41,672 nt of DNA from CAYVUM01 sp964619055 (GCA_964619055.1 CAZUDB010000028.1:1-41672), one strand, 5' to 3'; counted from the stretch's first letter, positions 8,905 to 18,325 are shown. Program-made: numbers and translations. The notes: generated by a model from the letters alone, not told the origin.

Positions 8905-9489
8905 TCAATCACCGGCATCGCCGCATTTAGGATCCATAACCAACCGCACGGCGTTGCCCTCTTCCTCGACGCGGCCGAGGCGCCGGGCCGGCGTGCCGCC
9001 GACGATCGTTCCGTCAGCAACGGTGCCATTGACCACCGAGTTGGCCGCGACCACGCAGCGCCGACCGATGACAATACCCGGCAAAATCACCGACTGAGCG
9101 CCGATGTGACAGCAGTCGCCGATTTCGACCCGGGCCATTCGCTTCGGCGCACCGCCTTCGGACAACGCCCAGAGCACCGTATCGTGCGTGTAAATGTGCA
9201 CACCCGCTGAAATGGAACAGTAGGCCCCGATTGTGAGGCCACCACCGGTTCCATCCAAGATCACGCCCGGCCCGATCCATGTATGCTGCCCCACGGTGAC
9301 ATCGCCGAACACCATGGCGCTGTCATACAGACTGACCGAATCGTCGAACCCAAGCCGCTCCGCACGCTGCCAACGGTTGCGCAGGACGGCATCAGCAAAT
9401 GGCAATGAACGCTCATGGGTTTTTAGCAGTTCGTCATCGCAGGCGGCATAGAGCTGACGCAGCGCATCCATGAGCTCGTGCTCGGTCAT
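8905..9489 (-). CDS. Left-handed beta-helix (hexapeptide) acyltransferase
   Basis: A 194-residue predicted acyltransferase of the hexapeptide-repeat family. Isoleucine/valine-spaced turns run from about residue 59 to 165 (for example VTVGQHTWIGPGVIL, VEIGDCCHIGAQSVILPG, GTPARRLG). His102, in the segment HIYTHD, is a candidate catalytic base. The ATG at 9489 overlaps the TGA stop of the upstream asnB by four bases (ATGA), which decides the start; a frame extending upstream to 9525 would overlap asnB. Enzymes of this type O- or N-acetylate sugars, and WlbB/WbpD proteins N-acetylate the 3-amino group of a UDP-diaminouronic acid. With a WlbA homologue and an aminotransferase in the same locus, that role is an attractive inference. 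Confidence 0.87.
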   Translation of the reverse strand: MTEHELMDALRQLYAACDDELLKTHERSLPFADAVLRNRWQRAERLGFDDSVSLYDSAMVFGDVTVGQHTWIGPGVILDGTGGGLTIGAYCSISAGVHIYTHDTVLWALSEGGAPKRMARVEIGDCCHIGAQSVILPGIVIGRRCVVAANSVVNGTVADGTIVGGTPARRLGRVEEEGNAVRLVMDPKCGDAGD

Positions 9490-11372
9490 GCCCGCTGTCG
9501 TCCTGAGGCGAACAAGCCCAGCCATTCTTCCAAGTATAAAAGCGACCAGATCAGAAGCCGGCGATTTTCCTTCCCGTCAAGATGTTCTCCGACGAACTTC
9601 TGGACTTCAGATCGATCCAAGTATTGATAGATTCGTGCCGTCGAGGAGCCAAGCAAATCCCGAACATATTCAATGCTCTCGCCCTTGAACCATGACGCGT
9701 CCGGCGCCGAAAACCCCTGCTTTCTCGCACCAGTTATTTTCTCAGGGATGTAGCGTTGCATGGCTTGGCGCAGCAGAAGCTTGCCATCTCGCGTGCGCTG
9801 AAAATACTTTTGTGTTTTACTACCAGGCTCATTTTCGTTGAGACGAACAACTTCGTCAAGCTTACCAAGCTTGAGATGCACGGGCACCCGCATGGCGAAA
9901 TCGACCAGATCATTGTCAAGAAACGGAACCCGGTTTTCCAGGCTATGCGCCATGGACAACTTATCTTCGACAACAAGAAGTCCATGCAAGAAGGTTTTAG
10001 CCTCGAAATAGAGCGAGTGATTTACGTAATCGGCCGGCCGCTGCAGCGTATCGGCATGAACTTTGAAAACGTCGCGGAAAATATCCCGGGCGTCGATACC
10101 CGAAACATCGGGCCAGATCGGTTTCATGACCTCTCGAATTGCGCCATTGGGGATCAGTCTTTGCCAGAACTGATAGTATTTTTGGACGTAATGTTCGAAG
10201 TCATCATTCACAACAGCGCGGTAATATCGCCATGGATAGCCTCCGAACAACTCATCACCGCCAGAGCCGGCCAAAACCACTTTGACGAACTTGCCGGCAA
10301 GGCGTGCCGCGTAATAGTTGGGATACGACTGCCCGACCCTTGGTTCCTCCAGATGCCAGACAAGGCTTTTCATGGCCCGTTCCATGTCGCCCGCTTTGAG
10401 CACCATCTCATAGTGCTCGGTCTTGGCCAGGTACGACATGAGCTCGGCGTGGTCGCGCTCATCGAACCCTTGCTCCAGACCCGAGGCTGAATTGAGATCG
10501 AAGCCAACGGTGAAACTCGTTAACTGCCCCAACTGGCGGGACGCAATGGATGTGATGGAGCCCGAGTCCATCCCACCGGAGAGGTAGGCGCCAACTGGGA
10601 CGTCACTGACCAGTTGGCGGTTGACCGCTTGGCGAAACAGCCGATCGAACTCCGCGACGTAGTCGGTCTGGTCCAGTGCGTCGTCGGGCTCCACAAAGTC
10701 GTAATCCCAATACTGCTCCCGGTGCCAATCACCAGCGGCGGTGACCGTCGCTACTGTGCCGGCCGGAAACAGGGTGGCACCCTTAAACAGCGTGCGCTCC
10801 GTCAGAAAATTTTGAAACGTCAGGTACTCCAACAACCCTTCGCGATCGACCTCGGCCGTCAACGCCGGATGCTGCAGCATTGCCTTGATTTCGGAAGCAA
10901 ACAGAATGGCATCGCCGAGCCGTGCCACGTACAGGGGTTTGATGCCGTAGCGGTCACGGGCCAGCAGCACCTCCTTGGTCTCGCGGTCCCACAGGGCGAA
11001 GGCGAACATGCCATTGAAGCGCTTGACGGAGTCGCGGCCCCATTGGGCGAGAGCATAGAGCACCACCTCGGTGTCGCTCTGAGAACGGAATCCCCAGCCG
11101 AGCGCCTCCAATTCTAGGCGCAGCTCCTGGTAATTGTACACTTCTCCATTGTAACTCAGGACGAAACGGCCGTCCGGGGTGACCATCGGCTGATGGGCCT
11201 GCGGCGACAGGTCAATGATCGCCAGACGCCGGTGGGCCAGCGCCAGCGGGCCATCGACGAAGTACCCCTCGCCATCGGGGCCGCGATGGCGGATAGCGTC
11301 CGCCATGCGCCGAAGGATGGCGATCTCGGCGGGCGCACCGTCGGTGCTCAGAAATCCGATAACCCCGCACAT
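9486..11372 (-). CDS. asnB: AsnB-type glutamine-dependent amidotransferase, second copy
   Basis: A 628-residue asparagine synthase homologue. It starts MCGVIGFLS with Cys2 as predicted glutaminase nucleophile, has RHRGPDGEG (28-36) and SYNGEVYNYQEL (73-84), and carries the PP-loop SGGMDS at 265-270 in the synthetase domain. It differs clearly from the AsnB at 165-2114 and is therefore a paralogue, not a recent duplicate. It lies five bases after the methyltransferase and overlaps the acyltransferase start by four bases, so it is tightly embedded in the polysaccharide operon. This argues that it amidates a glycan component, as AsnB-like proteins in other O-antigen or exopolysaccharide loci are thought to do. 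The family is secure, the acceptor is inferred. Confidence 0.93.
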   Translation of the reverse strand: MCGVIGFLSTDGAPAEIAILRRMADAIRHRGPDGEGYFVDGPLALAHRRLAIIDLSPQAHQPMVTPDGRFVLSYNGEVYNYQELRLELEALGWGFRSQSDTEVVLYALAQWGRDSVKRFNGMFAFALWDRETKEVLLARDRYGIKPLYVARLGDAILFASEIKAMLQHPALTAEVDREGLLEYLTFQNFLTERTLFKGATLFPAGTVATVTAAGDWHREQYWDYDFVEPDDALDQTDYVAEFDRLFRQAVNRQLVSDVPVGAYLSGGMDSGSITSIASRQLGQLTSFTVGFDLNSASGLEQGFDERDHAELMSYLAKTEHYEMVLKAGDMERAMKSLVWHLEEPRVGQSYPNYYAARLAGKFVKVVLAGSGGDELFGGYPWRYYRAVVNDDFEHYVQKYYQFWQRLIPNGAIREVMKPIWPDVSGIDARDIFRDVFKVHADTLQRPADYVNHSLYFEAKTFLHGLLVVEDKLSMAHSLENRVPFLDNDLVDFAMRVPVHLKLGKLDEVVRLNENEPGSKTQKYFQRTRDGKLLLRQAMQRYIPEKITGARKQGFSAPDASWFKGESIEYVRDLLGSSTARIYQYLDRSEVQKFVGEHLDGKENRRLLIWSLLYLEEWLGLFASGRQRA

Positions 11373-11377
11373 GCCGC

Positions 11378-12424
11378 TTACGCCGTCCGCCTCGCCACGA
11401 TGGTGATCCCGGACTCCTCAATACGCTCACGTTCGATCGTGAGTCCCGCCTCGCCGCACCAAGTGCGGACCTGCTCCGGGGTCTGACGGAAGGCGTTCTG
11501 CGGCGCGTACCAATCGAAATTGATGTGGTTCATTTCGTCGAGGCTGTATTCGGGTCGATAGAACGCTTTACAGATGTGCCAATAAAAAAGCCGCTGAAGA
11601 TTGACGCGCCCGGCGGGCAGTCCAAGGAGTTCGATCGGTTCGTCGATGTCGATTTCAATATTCAAGTCGCCCAGTGTTTTGCCGAGCTTGGTCAATGGCA
11701 TAATGGCCTTCCAGCCCTCCTCCGGGCTCATTTGCTGCATTTTCTCGCGAATGTAGTCGTCCGTGAATTCACGGATCGGACCCTTTTCCCGGTAGACGTA
11801 AAACAAGAACAACCCACCGGGACGAACCAAGGGTACGAGCGCCTTGATCGCGCGCTCGGTCGAGTCCGTATGGTGAAGAACGCCCTCCGAAAACACGACG
11901 TCTAAGCTGTCCTCGGGAAACGGCAATGTGGTCAAATCACATTGCAAGAACGCGGCATCGGCGGCCACCTCGGCCATTCGCGCGCGGGCTACATCGACCG
12001 CGCGCGAGATATCGACGCCCAGGTATCGAATGCGATCCAGCACCGGACCGAAGTACTCCCGGCCCGTGAACGCCCCACCGCAGCCGGCGTCGACAACGAC
12101 AGGACGGCCACCCAGCTCAGCAATCCAGTGGTCCACCGGGCCATACCGATCATTGGCCCAGTGCCGCATCATCGTGCGCGACGCTTCGCTTTCGAAGGTC
12201 TCGCGTTGGTGCCACTTGAACCCAAAGGTCTCGGTCGTCTGCTGCTGCGCCGCGGAATAAAGCGCTTCGCCCCTAAGGATACCGTCCCGAACGATAAATC
12301 GACGCCCTGCGATCGTCAGTGCACTGCCTTCGTCAGGTACCGTGCGAACACGAAGCAGGCCCCAAAACCAGGCCGGCATGGGCGCGGTCTCAATGACCGA
12401 GGGATCGGATCGCATCGGCAACAT
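11378..12424 (-). CDS. Class I SAM-dependent methyltransferase
   Basis: A 348-residue methyltransferase. Motif I, VVDAGCGGAFTG (110-121), binds S-adenosylmethionine; EGVLHHTDSTERAI further on resembles the post-motif region of UbiE-type (methyltransf_11) enzymes. The N-terminal 60 residues form a small extra domain with no cysteines. The frame overlaps the end of the aminotransferase gene by 35 bp. An internal ATG at 12415 or 12379 could be the true start, the latter just clear of the aminotransferase stop at 12390. In context it probably O- or N-methylates a sugar of the polysaccharide; the acceptor is unknown. Confidence 0.87.
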   Translation of the reverse strand: MLPMRSDPSVIETAPMPAWFWGLLRVRTVPDEGSALTIAGRRFIVRDGILRGEALYSAAQQQTTETFGFKWHQRETFESEASRTMMRHWANDRYGPVDHWIAELGGRPVVVDAGCGGAFTGREYFGPVLDRIRYLGVDISRAVDVARARMAEVAADAAFLQCDLTTLPFPEDSLDVVFSEGVLHHTDSTERAIKALVPLVRPGGLFLFYVYREKGPIREFTDDYIREKMQQMSPEEGWKAIMPLTKLGKTLGDLNIEIDIDEPIELLGLPAGRVNLQRLFYWHICKAFYRPEYSLDEMNHINFDWYAPQNAFRQTPEQVRTWCGEAGLTIERERIEESGITIVARRTA

Positions 12425-13544
12425 AGTGGTAGTCGTCCTCGCTCATACGGTTGTGCAGCGGTATCGCCATGCTGTTGACATCGCTGTCGCGGGCGCCGGG
12501 AAAATCGTCGGCCCGAAATCCGAATCTCTCGGCGTAGTAGCCCAGCATGTGGACAGCATGTGTCCCCGGGCGGGTGGCGATGCCCTTCCGCTGCAGGCGG
12601 TCCATTATCTCATTGCGTGACAGCGGGGCTCGCTCGGGATCCACCACGGTGACGAAGGCCTGCCAGGCATGCCGGCCGTGTTCGGGCTCTTCCGGTAGAC
12701 GCAGCCAGTCGATGTCACCTAGTGCGTCGCGATACCACGCCGCAGCGGCCGCTCGCTCATCCACAAAGCGGTCCAGCTTGCCCAGTTGCGCAAGTCCGAC
12801 CGCTCCCTGCAGGTCGGTCATGCGGTAGTTGAAACCAAGCAGATTAAACTCAGGCAACAGATAGGGCCTAGGTCCGTGATGGCGCTGCTCCTCGGAGATC
12901 GAGGCGCCATGGTTGCGGAGCCTCTCCGCTCTTTGCGCTAAATCGTGATCTCTGGTCGTGAGCATCCCGCCTTCGCCAGTCGTGATCGACTTGCGCGGAT
13001 GGAACGAGAACGCCGCGGCATCTCCGTGTCCACCAGCGGGGCGACCCTTGTAAGAGGCACCAGCGGCGCAGGCCGCGTCCTCCAGGAAGCGCACGGACCC
13101 GGGAAGCGTAGCACGCAACGCATCCATGTCCGCGCAAAGGCCAAACAGATGCACGGGAATGACCGCCCGCGTGCGGTTCGTTACCCGCTTTGCTGCATCC
13201 TCCGGCGCGATATTGAAGGTGGCCGGGTCCACATCGCAGAACACGGGCTTGGCGCCACAGTGCAGCACCACATTGGCCGTCGAAATCCAAGTGAACGCCG
13301 GTACAAGGACTTCATCGCCCGGTCCCACTCCCATGGCCGCCAGCGCCAAGTGGAGGGCGGTCGTGCACGACGTGGTGGCGAGGGCGACGGGCACCTCGTG
13401 ACGAGCGGCGAAGGCTTTCTCGAATGCCGCCACCTGCGGCCCCTGAGTCAACCAGCCAGATTCGATTGGACCGCGGACGGCGTCAAGCTCCTCCGCCCCC
13501 ATGCAAGGCAAAGCGATTTGGACGCTGCGCTCAGGCGTGGACAT
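12390..13544 (-). CDS. DegT/DnrJ/EryC1-family sugar aminotransferase
   Basis: A 384-residue PLP-dependent enzyme of aspartate aminotransferase fold type I. The PLP Schiff-base lysine is Lys185 in FHPRKSITTGEGGM, with the cofactor Asp in FLEDAACAAG (about 153-162) and VPAFTWISTANVV (81-93) upstream. Members aminate keto-sugar nucleotides using glutamate. The sequence PPT-type start region and overall length fit ArnB/PseC/WbpE-like enzymes. It is 18 bp downstream of the epimerase and overlaps the methyltransferase start. With the WlbA homologue it could make a 3-amino-uronic acid; alternatively it could make a 4-amino sugar with the epimerase. I cannot choose between these from sequence. Confidence 0.92.
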   Translation of the reverse strand: MSTPERSVQIALPCMGAEELDAVRGPIESGWLTQGPQVAAFEKAFAARHEVPVALATTSCTTALHLALAAMGVGPGDEVLVPAFTWISTANVVLHCGAKPVFCDVDPATFNIAPEDAAKRVTNRTRAVIPVHLFGLCADMDALRATLPGSVRFLEDAACAAGASYKGRPAGGHGDAAAFSFHPRKSITTGEGGMLTTRDHDLAQRAERLRNHGASISEEQRHHGPRPYLLPEFNLLGFNYRMTDLQGAVGLAQLGKLDRFVDERAAAAAWYRDALGDIDWLRLPEEPEHGRHAWQAFVTVVDPERAPLSRNEIMDRLQRKGIATRPGTHAVHMLGYYAERFGFRADDFPGARDSDVNSMAIPLHNRMSEDDYHYVADAIRSLGH

Positions 13545-13562
13545 TGTGGTTCGGCCTTGTCG

Positions 13563-14561
13563 TCAGACGCGCGCTTCGTCGGCGTCGATTCGCGGGCTCG
13601 CGGCAACTTTTCGATTGCGCCAATCGATCAAACGCCGCAGCCCTTCACGCAGATCCACCTCGGCTGTGAAGCCGATCTCCTCAGCGGCCAGTTTGGGGCT
13701 GCCGATGCGGTTGCGCACCAGTGTCGCCTGGCTACGCGGCGCATAATTGATGGGCAGATTGCACCCGGTGAATTGGAGCATCAACTCCGCCAACTCCTTC
13801 AACGATGTCCGTGTGCCGGTACCGACGTTGTAGAAGCGGTCAACGGCGTCCGAGCGCATGGCGCAGACATTGGCGTTGGCGCAGTCCTCAACGGCGACGA
13901 AGTCGAACGCCTCGGAGCCATCGCCTAAGATGGTCGGACCTTCGCCACGCTGGATGGCATCCAACATCCTCATCATTACGGCGATGTAGGCGCCGCGGTA
14001 GTCTTGACGGGGACCATATACGTTCATGTAGCGCAACCCCACATAAGCCAGCTCGTAGCGGTGGTGGAAGGCGCGCAGCATGGCCTCGCCGCAAATCTTC
14101 GTGGCCCCGTAGAAGTTCTTGTTGTTGAAGGGGTGCTCCTCCGTCATCGGCTCCTCAACGGCATCACCATAGACCGATGCCGAGGACGAGTAGACCAGCC
14201 GTTGCACGCCGTGTTTGACGCAGGCCTCTATCACGTTGAACGTGCCCCGGATGTTCACGTCGAAGGCCGCGCGCGGGTACTCGTGGCATTGCAGCAGCCA
14301 CAATGCTGCGAAGTGAAACACGCCGTCAGCACCCACAAGCGCGGAGTCCAAGATATCGGTCTGCAGGATATCGCCGCCGATGTCGTAGACCTTGACCCGA
14401 GGGTCGCGCAGGGCACCGGCCAGGTTCTCGTGGGTGCCGCGAACGAAATTGTCATAGATCAGGATTTCGCCGACATCCTCCCGGGTGAGACGATCGACGG
14501 TATGGGAGCCGATCAAACCCGCTCCACCGATGACGACGAGTTTTTTACCACGAATGTCCAT
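13563..14561 (-). CDS. NAD-dependent sugar epimerase/dehydratase (extended SDR)
   Basis: A 332-residue extended short-chain dehydrogenase. The Rossmann NAD motif GGAGLIG has its three glycines at 12, 15 and 18. The catalytic YGATK gives Tyr151 and Lys155, and YSSSASVYG (124-132) supplies the Ser of the triad. These features and the length fit UDP-sugar 4-epimerases and 4,6-dehydratases. It sits between the WlbA homologue (140 bp upstream) and the aminotransferase (18 bp downstream), so it is probably the sugar-nucleotide step of the pathway. Whether it epimerises at C4 or dehydrates cannot be settled; 4-epimerase is the more likely guess. Confidence 0.9.
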   Translation of the reverse strand: MDIRGKKLVVIGGAGLIGSHTVDRLTREDVGEILIYDNFVRGTHENLAGALRDPRVKVYDIGGDILQTDILDSALVGADGVFHFAALWLLQCHEYPRAAFDVNIRGTFNVIEACVKHGVQRLVYSSSASVYGDAVEEPMTEEHPFNNKNFYGATKICGEAMLRAFHHRYELAYVGLRYMNVYGPRQDYRGAYIAVMMRMLDAIQRGEGPTILGDGSEAFDFVAVEDCANANVCAMRSDAVDRFYNVGTGTRTSLKELAELMLQFTGCNLPINYAPRSQATLVRNRIGSPKLAAEEIGFTAEVDLREGLRRLIDWRNRKVAASPRIDADEARV

Positions 14562-14701
14562 TGAGCGAAGCTCTCCCGAAACGAGACGATAACAGGTGTT
14601 GTGGCGTCCGGACTGCTAGGTTTGGGTCTCCCACCTGCACCCTTGCATTCTCCGAGATATGTGCCGGTTCAGAAGGGCGGGCGGCTCGGAACACTCGGGG
14701 A

Positions 14702-15655
14702 TCACCGATCGGAGATCACGTTGAGGCACATGGGATGATAGTCGCCGCGTGGGCTAACAGGTGGGGCACGCCGAATGTCATACACCGTTTCGATGGCCGC
14801 GCGCGCGTCGTCGATACCAAATCCGCCGCCGCTCAGAATGTCCTCATAGCTTGCCGTATGAAGGTCCGTGAAGCCTTCGCTGAATTCCAACTCTTCAGCG
14901 TCGATCAGCACCGACCGATAGGTTCGCTTGCCAGCCTCTCGGGCCTTGTCCGGAAGGTGAGCCGGATTGATCGACAGGAACCACCGGACACGGCCCCGCT
15001 CATAGTGGAGAAAACCCGCTGCCGAATCGGGCCCATGCAGGTGCACGACGCTCTCAAGCCGCCGCCCGAAGACCCAGGCCAGCATATCGAAGAAATGGAC
15101 GCCAATGTTGGTCGCGACGCCACCGGACTTCTCCAGCGCGCCCTTCCAACTGATCTGGTACCAGTGCCCGCGGGACGTCAGGTAGGTCAGATCCACATCG
15201 AACGATCGATCCGGCGGCGCGGCTGCGACCTTGTCACGTAGCGCCCGGATGGCCGGGTGTAAGCGAAGCTGCAGTATGTTGTAGATCCGTCTCCCGGACT
15301 CCCGCTCGATCTCGGCGAGTGCGTCGAGATTCCAGGGATTGAGCACAAGCGGCTTCTCGCAGATAGCCTGGGCCGCGCTGCGGAGCGCAAATCGAACATG
15401 GGCATCATGGAGATAATTCGGCGAGCAGATCGACACGTAGTCGACGGGCTCCCCTTTGCGCCGCAGCTTGTCGATGTGGCGGTCGAAGCGCTCGAACTCG
15501 GTGAAAAAATCCGAATCGGGGAAGTAGCTGTCGATGATGCCGACACTGTCACTGGGATCCAATGCGGCAACGAGGACATTCTTCGTGTCCTTTATGGCCT
15601 TCATGTGCCGCGGCGCAACAAACCCGGCGGCCCCGATCAATGCAAACCGTTTCAT
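14702..15655 (-). CDS. wlbA: WlbA-like UDP-N-acetylglucosaminuronate 3-dehydrogenase (Gfo/Idh/MocA)
   Basis: A 317-residue NAD-dependent oxidoreductase. It begins MKRFALIGAAGFVAPRHMKA, followed by LDPSDSVGIIDSYFPDSDFF, both closely resembling WlbA/WbpB proteins from memory. EKP at 100-102 is the Gfo/Idh/MocA signature with its catalytic Lys101, and GVHFFD (185-190) has the conserved His. WlbA oxidises the C3 hydroxyl of UDP-GlcNAc uronic acid, preparing the sugar for amination by a WlbC/WbpE enzyme and acetylation by WlbB/WbpD. I chose the ATG at 15655; the open frame extends to 15814 but that part lacks family similarity. Its place at the head of the polysaccharide genes suggests it acts first. 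A 207-bp gap precedes it and may hold a promoter. Confidence 0.85.
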   Translation of the reverse strand: MKRFALIGAAGFVAPRHMKAIKDTKNVLVAALDPSDSVGIIDSYFPDSDFFTEFERFDRHIDKLRRKGEPVDYVSICSPNYLHDAHVRFALRSAAQAICEKPLVLNPWNLDALAEIERESGRRIYNILQLRLHPAIRALRDKVAAAPPDRSFDVDLTYLTSRGHWYQISWKGALEKSGGVATNIGVHFFDMLAWVFGRRLESVVHLHGPDSAAGFLHYERGRVRWFLSINPAHLPDKAREAGKRTYRSVLIDAEELEFSEGFTDLHTASYEDILSGGGFGIDDARAAIETVYDIRRAPPVSPRGDYHPMCLNVISDR

Positions 15656-15862
15656 GTCGAATGAGTATACTCCCTCACAAACCACGCGATAGTGGCCGCG
15701 CGCAGAACCCCGCCGACCTCTTGCCTCGCTGTGGCCCGAACGCGCTCCGCCCTTGACGCCAGTCATCTCTCGCGATCGCTGTGCGCTTAGCAGCCTTCTC
15801 ACAGCGCAAAGCATCGCTCGGGAAAGCCGTGTCTGGAGCAGCCATCCCGTCGAATCTAGCGA

Positions 15863-18325
15863 TCAATGCGTGCTTGGGTCGAGCGTGGCGGCGGCAACGG
15901 CCACCTGACCGAGGCTGATGCCGCCATCGTTGCTGGGTACCTGGCGATGCAGAAGTACTCGGAACCCTTCCGCGTGGAGCCGATTGGCAGCATGTTCCAT
16001 GAGAACGCTGTTCTGGAAACACCCGCCCGTTAGCGCCACTCGCTCTTGGCCAACATGATGCGCTACGGCCACTAGGCCTTCGACCAACGCACCATGAAAG
16101 CGCTCGGCCATTTTGGCCGGGTCCACGCCATGGCGACAGTCCGCAAGCATGCCCTCTATGGTCGGCCACCAGTCGACGATGACCGGGTTCCGATCGGTCC
16201 ACAGCTCGATTGGATAGGCGTCCCGAATGGGTCGGGTCACCGCAAACTGCAAAGACATGGCGGCCTGAGCCTCGAACTCCGCCCGCTGGCACAGGCCCGC
16301 GATGGCGGCCACAGCGTCGAACAGGCGCCCCATACTCGTGGTCGCAGGCGAATTCAGACCTTTATCGAGCATCGTCGCGATCGTCCGGCGCTCGGCGTGA
16401 GAGAACGCGGCGATCGGCGCCCAATCCGTCTGATCGAGGGCGGTATCACCAAGTCCTTCACGCAGGATGGCAAACGCCGCGCGTCGCGGCTCCCGGGCAG
16501 CCATGTCGCCGCCGGGCAGTAGAAAGGTGCGCAAATGGGCAACCCGCCGCACGTCCGCTGCGCTGCCGAGCAGGAACTCCCCGCCCCAGATCGTGCCGTC
16601 CAGGCCGTAGCCGGCACCGTCCCACACCACGCCCAGCGCGTCTCCGCTGATCTGGTTTTCAGCAAGGCACGAGGCCAAATGGGCGTGATGGTGCTGCACG
16701 GCTATGGTTCGAGAGGCACGACGAAGGCCCGATGCGATACCGTTCGCAGCTGCCTGCGTCGCCCAGTGCGTCGAGTGATAGTCCGGATGGCGATCATGGG
16801 CGATCGCTAAGGGTCGTGCGTCATAAAGAGTAAGAAAATCGGTAATGACCCGCTCGAACGCGGCAATCGCTTCCGGTGTCTGCAAGTCTCCGATGTGTTG
16901 GCTGACAAACACCTGATCGTCGATGCTGAGCGCGATTGTGTTCTTGAGGTGGGCGCCCACCGCCAGCACGGTCGGCAGTGGCGCGCCAAAGCGCACCGGC
17001 GAGGGCGCATAGCCGCGGGCCCTCCGCAGCAACCGCGGAGCGCCCGCCACAATCTGCACGACGCTGTCATCCAGATGCCGGGCGATAGGCCGGTTGTGGG
17101 TCAGGATGACGTCGGCGATCCCATGCAGCTTCTGTTTTGCTTCCGCCGTATCCGTGCAAATAGGCTCATCGCTAACATTGCCGCTCGTCGCCACCACGGG
17201 CCTACCGACCTCCGACAGCAGCAGGTGGTGCAGCGGCATGGACGGAAGCATAACGCCGAGGGTCGGATTGCCCGGCGCAACCGACTCGGCGATGGTCGCA
17301 CCCTCGACGCCGTCCCGCCTCGCCAGCAGCACGATCGGTGCCTCGGATGATACCAGCCGTTCGGACACGTTCTCGTCCGTGAAACACAGACGCGATGCCT
17401 CGGCGAGGTCGGCCACCATGACGGCAAACGGCTTGGCGGGCCTCCGCTTTCGCACACGGAGATGACGAACGGCATCGGCGCTTGTGGCGTCAACGACGAG
17501 GTGGAAGCCGCCAAGTCCTTTGACGGCGACGACGGCCCCGCCGCGGACGGCGGCGGCGGCTTCGAGCAACGCGCCATCGTCGACCGCGGCCTCGTGCCAC
17601 GTACCGTCCTCCCCCACCACCCAGACGGATAGACGCGGTCCACAGACGGGACAAGCATTGGGTTGTGCATGGAAGCGACGATCCGAGGGATCTCCATACT
17701 CCGCCGCACACGCCGAGCAGAGCTCAAATGCCTTCATGGTCGTGTTAGGGCGATCATAAGGGAGGGCATGGATGATCGAAAACCGCGGCCCGCAGCGGGT
17801 GCAGTTGGTGAAGGGGTAGCGATAGCGGCGGTTTTGCGGTTCGAAAACGTCCGCATGACATTCGGGACACGTGGCGAGATCCGGGAGGACCGGAACTCGC
17901 TTGCTGCCCCGATCCTCGCTGTGGCGGATCTCGAACTGTTTGTAGCCGATCGGCGCCCGGCGCCGAGATCGCAATGTGTGAATACTCGAATGGGTCGGGC
18001 GTTCCGAACGGATGCGCCGCAGAAATCGAGCGAGCTGTGAGCCCTCGCCTTCGACATCGATGACGACGCCGCGGACGTTGTTGCCCACCCATCCCGTGAG
18101 CGCGAGGTCAGCAGCCAAGCGATAGACGAAGGGCCGAAAGCCGACGCCCTGGACCGCGCCGGTGATCTGAATCTCCAGGCGCCGCCGATCGGTCGATGAC
18201 GTGGTGCAACGCTCTTGTGGTGACGTCGCAGGCGCTGGCACGGACCCTACCCCAGCCGAACCTAAGCGAAACCACTCACTTGGCAAGGACCTTCCGGTCC
18301 ATCGCGATTCGCTTCCGGCTTGCAC
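15863..18325 (-). CDS. hypF: HypF carbamoyltransferase for [NiFe]-hydrogenase maturation
   Basis: An 820-residue protein with all HypF domains in order: acylphosphatase (about 50-137, GAVQGVGFRPFVYRL), paired zinc-finger-like CPEC/CTRC (153-178) and CSAC/CPVC (203-228), the YrdC-like domain (about 250-430), and a Kae1-like domain with the metal motif HHHAH (545-549) and GGCFQN (767-772). HypF transfers a carbamoyl group from carbamoyl phosphate to HypE on the route to the cyanide ligands of [NiFe] hydrogenases. The start is a GTG. The first 45 residues look unconserved, so the true start may be further downstream. No hydrogenase, hypC, D or E gene is visible in the window; only hypA occurs, 17 kb away. 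It lies 207 bp upstream of the polysaccharide genes in the same direction. Confidence 0.95.
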   Translation of the reverse strand: MQAGSESRWTGRSLPSEWFRLGSAGVGSVPAPATSPQERCTTSSTDRRRLEIQITGAVQGVGFRPFVYRLAADLALTGWVGNNVRGVVIDVEGEGSQLARFLRRIRSERPTHSSIHTLRSRRRAPIGYKQFEIRHSEDRGSKRVPVLPDLATCPECHADVFEPQNRRYRYPFTNCTRCGPRFSIIHALPYDRPNTTMKAFELCSACAAEYGDPSDRRFHAQPNACPVCGPRLSVWVVGEDGTWHEAAVDDGALLEAAAAVRGGAVVAVKGLGGFHLVVDATSADAVRHLRVRKRRPAKPFAVMVADLAEASRLCFTDENVSERLVSSEAPIVLLARRDGVEGATIAESVAPGNPTLGVMLPSMPLHHLLLSEVGRPVVATSGNVSDEPICTDTAEAKQKLHGIADVILTHNRPIARHLDDSVVQIVAGAPRLLRRARGYAPSPVRFGAPLPTVLAVGAHLKNTIALSIDDQVFVSQHIGDLQTPEAIAAFERVITDFLTLYDARPLAIAHDRHPDYHSTHWATQAAANGIASGLRRASRTIAVQHHHAHLASCLAENQISGDALGVVWDGAGYGLDGTIWGGEFLLGSAADVRRVAHLRTFLLPGGDMAAREPRRAAFAILREGLGDTALDQTDWAPIAAFSHAERRTIATMLDKGLNSPATTSMGRLFDAVAAIAGLCQRAEFEAQAAMSLQFAVTRPIRDAYPIELWTDRNPVIVDWWPTIEGMLADCRHGVDPAKMAERFHGALVEGLVAVAHHVGQERVALTGGCFQNSVLMEHAANRLHAEGFRVLLHRQVPSNDGGISLGQVAVAAATLDPSTH

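Noticed and set aside
12945..13928. Plus-strand open frame of 327 codons
   Set aside because: It is antisense to the aminotransferase and epimerase genes, which have clear catalytic motifs; it has none.
15863..18325. HypF considered as a sugar O-carbamoyltransferase for the glycan locus
   Set aside because: The acylphosphatase domain, the zinc-finger pairs and the YrdC domain all match HypF; sugar O-carbamoyltransferases lack the acylphosphatase and zinc parts.
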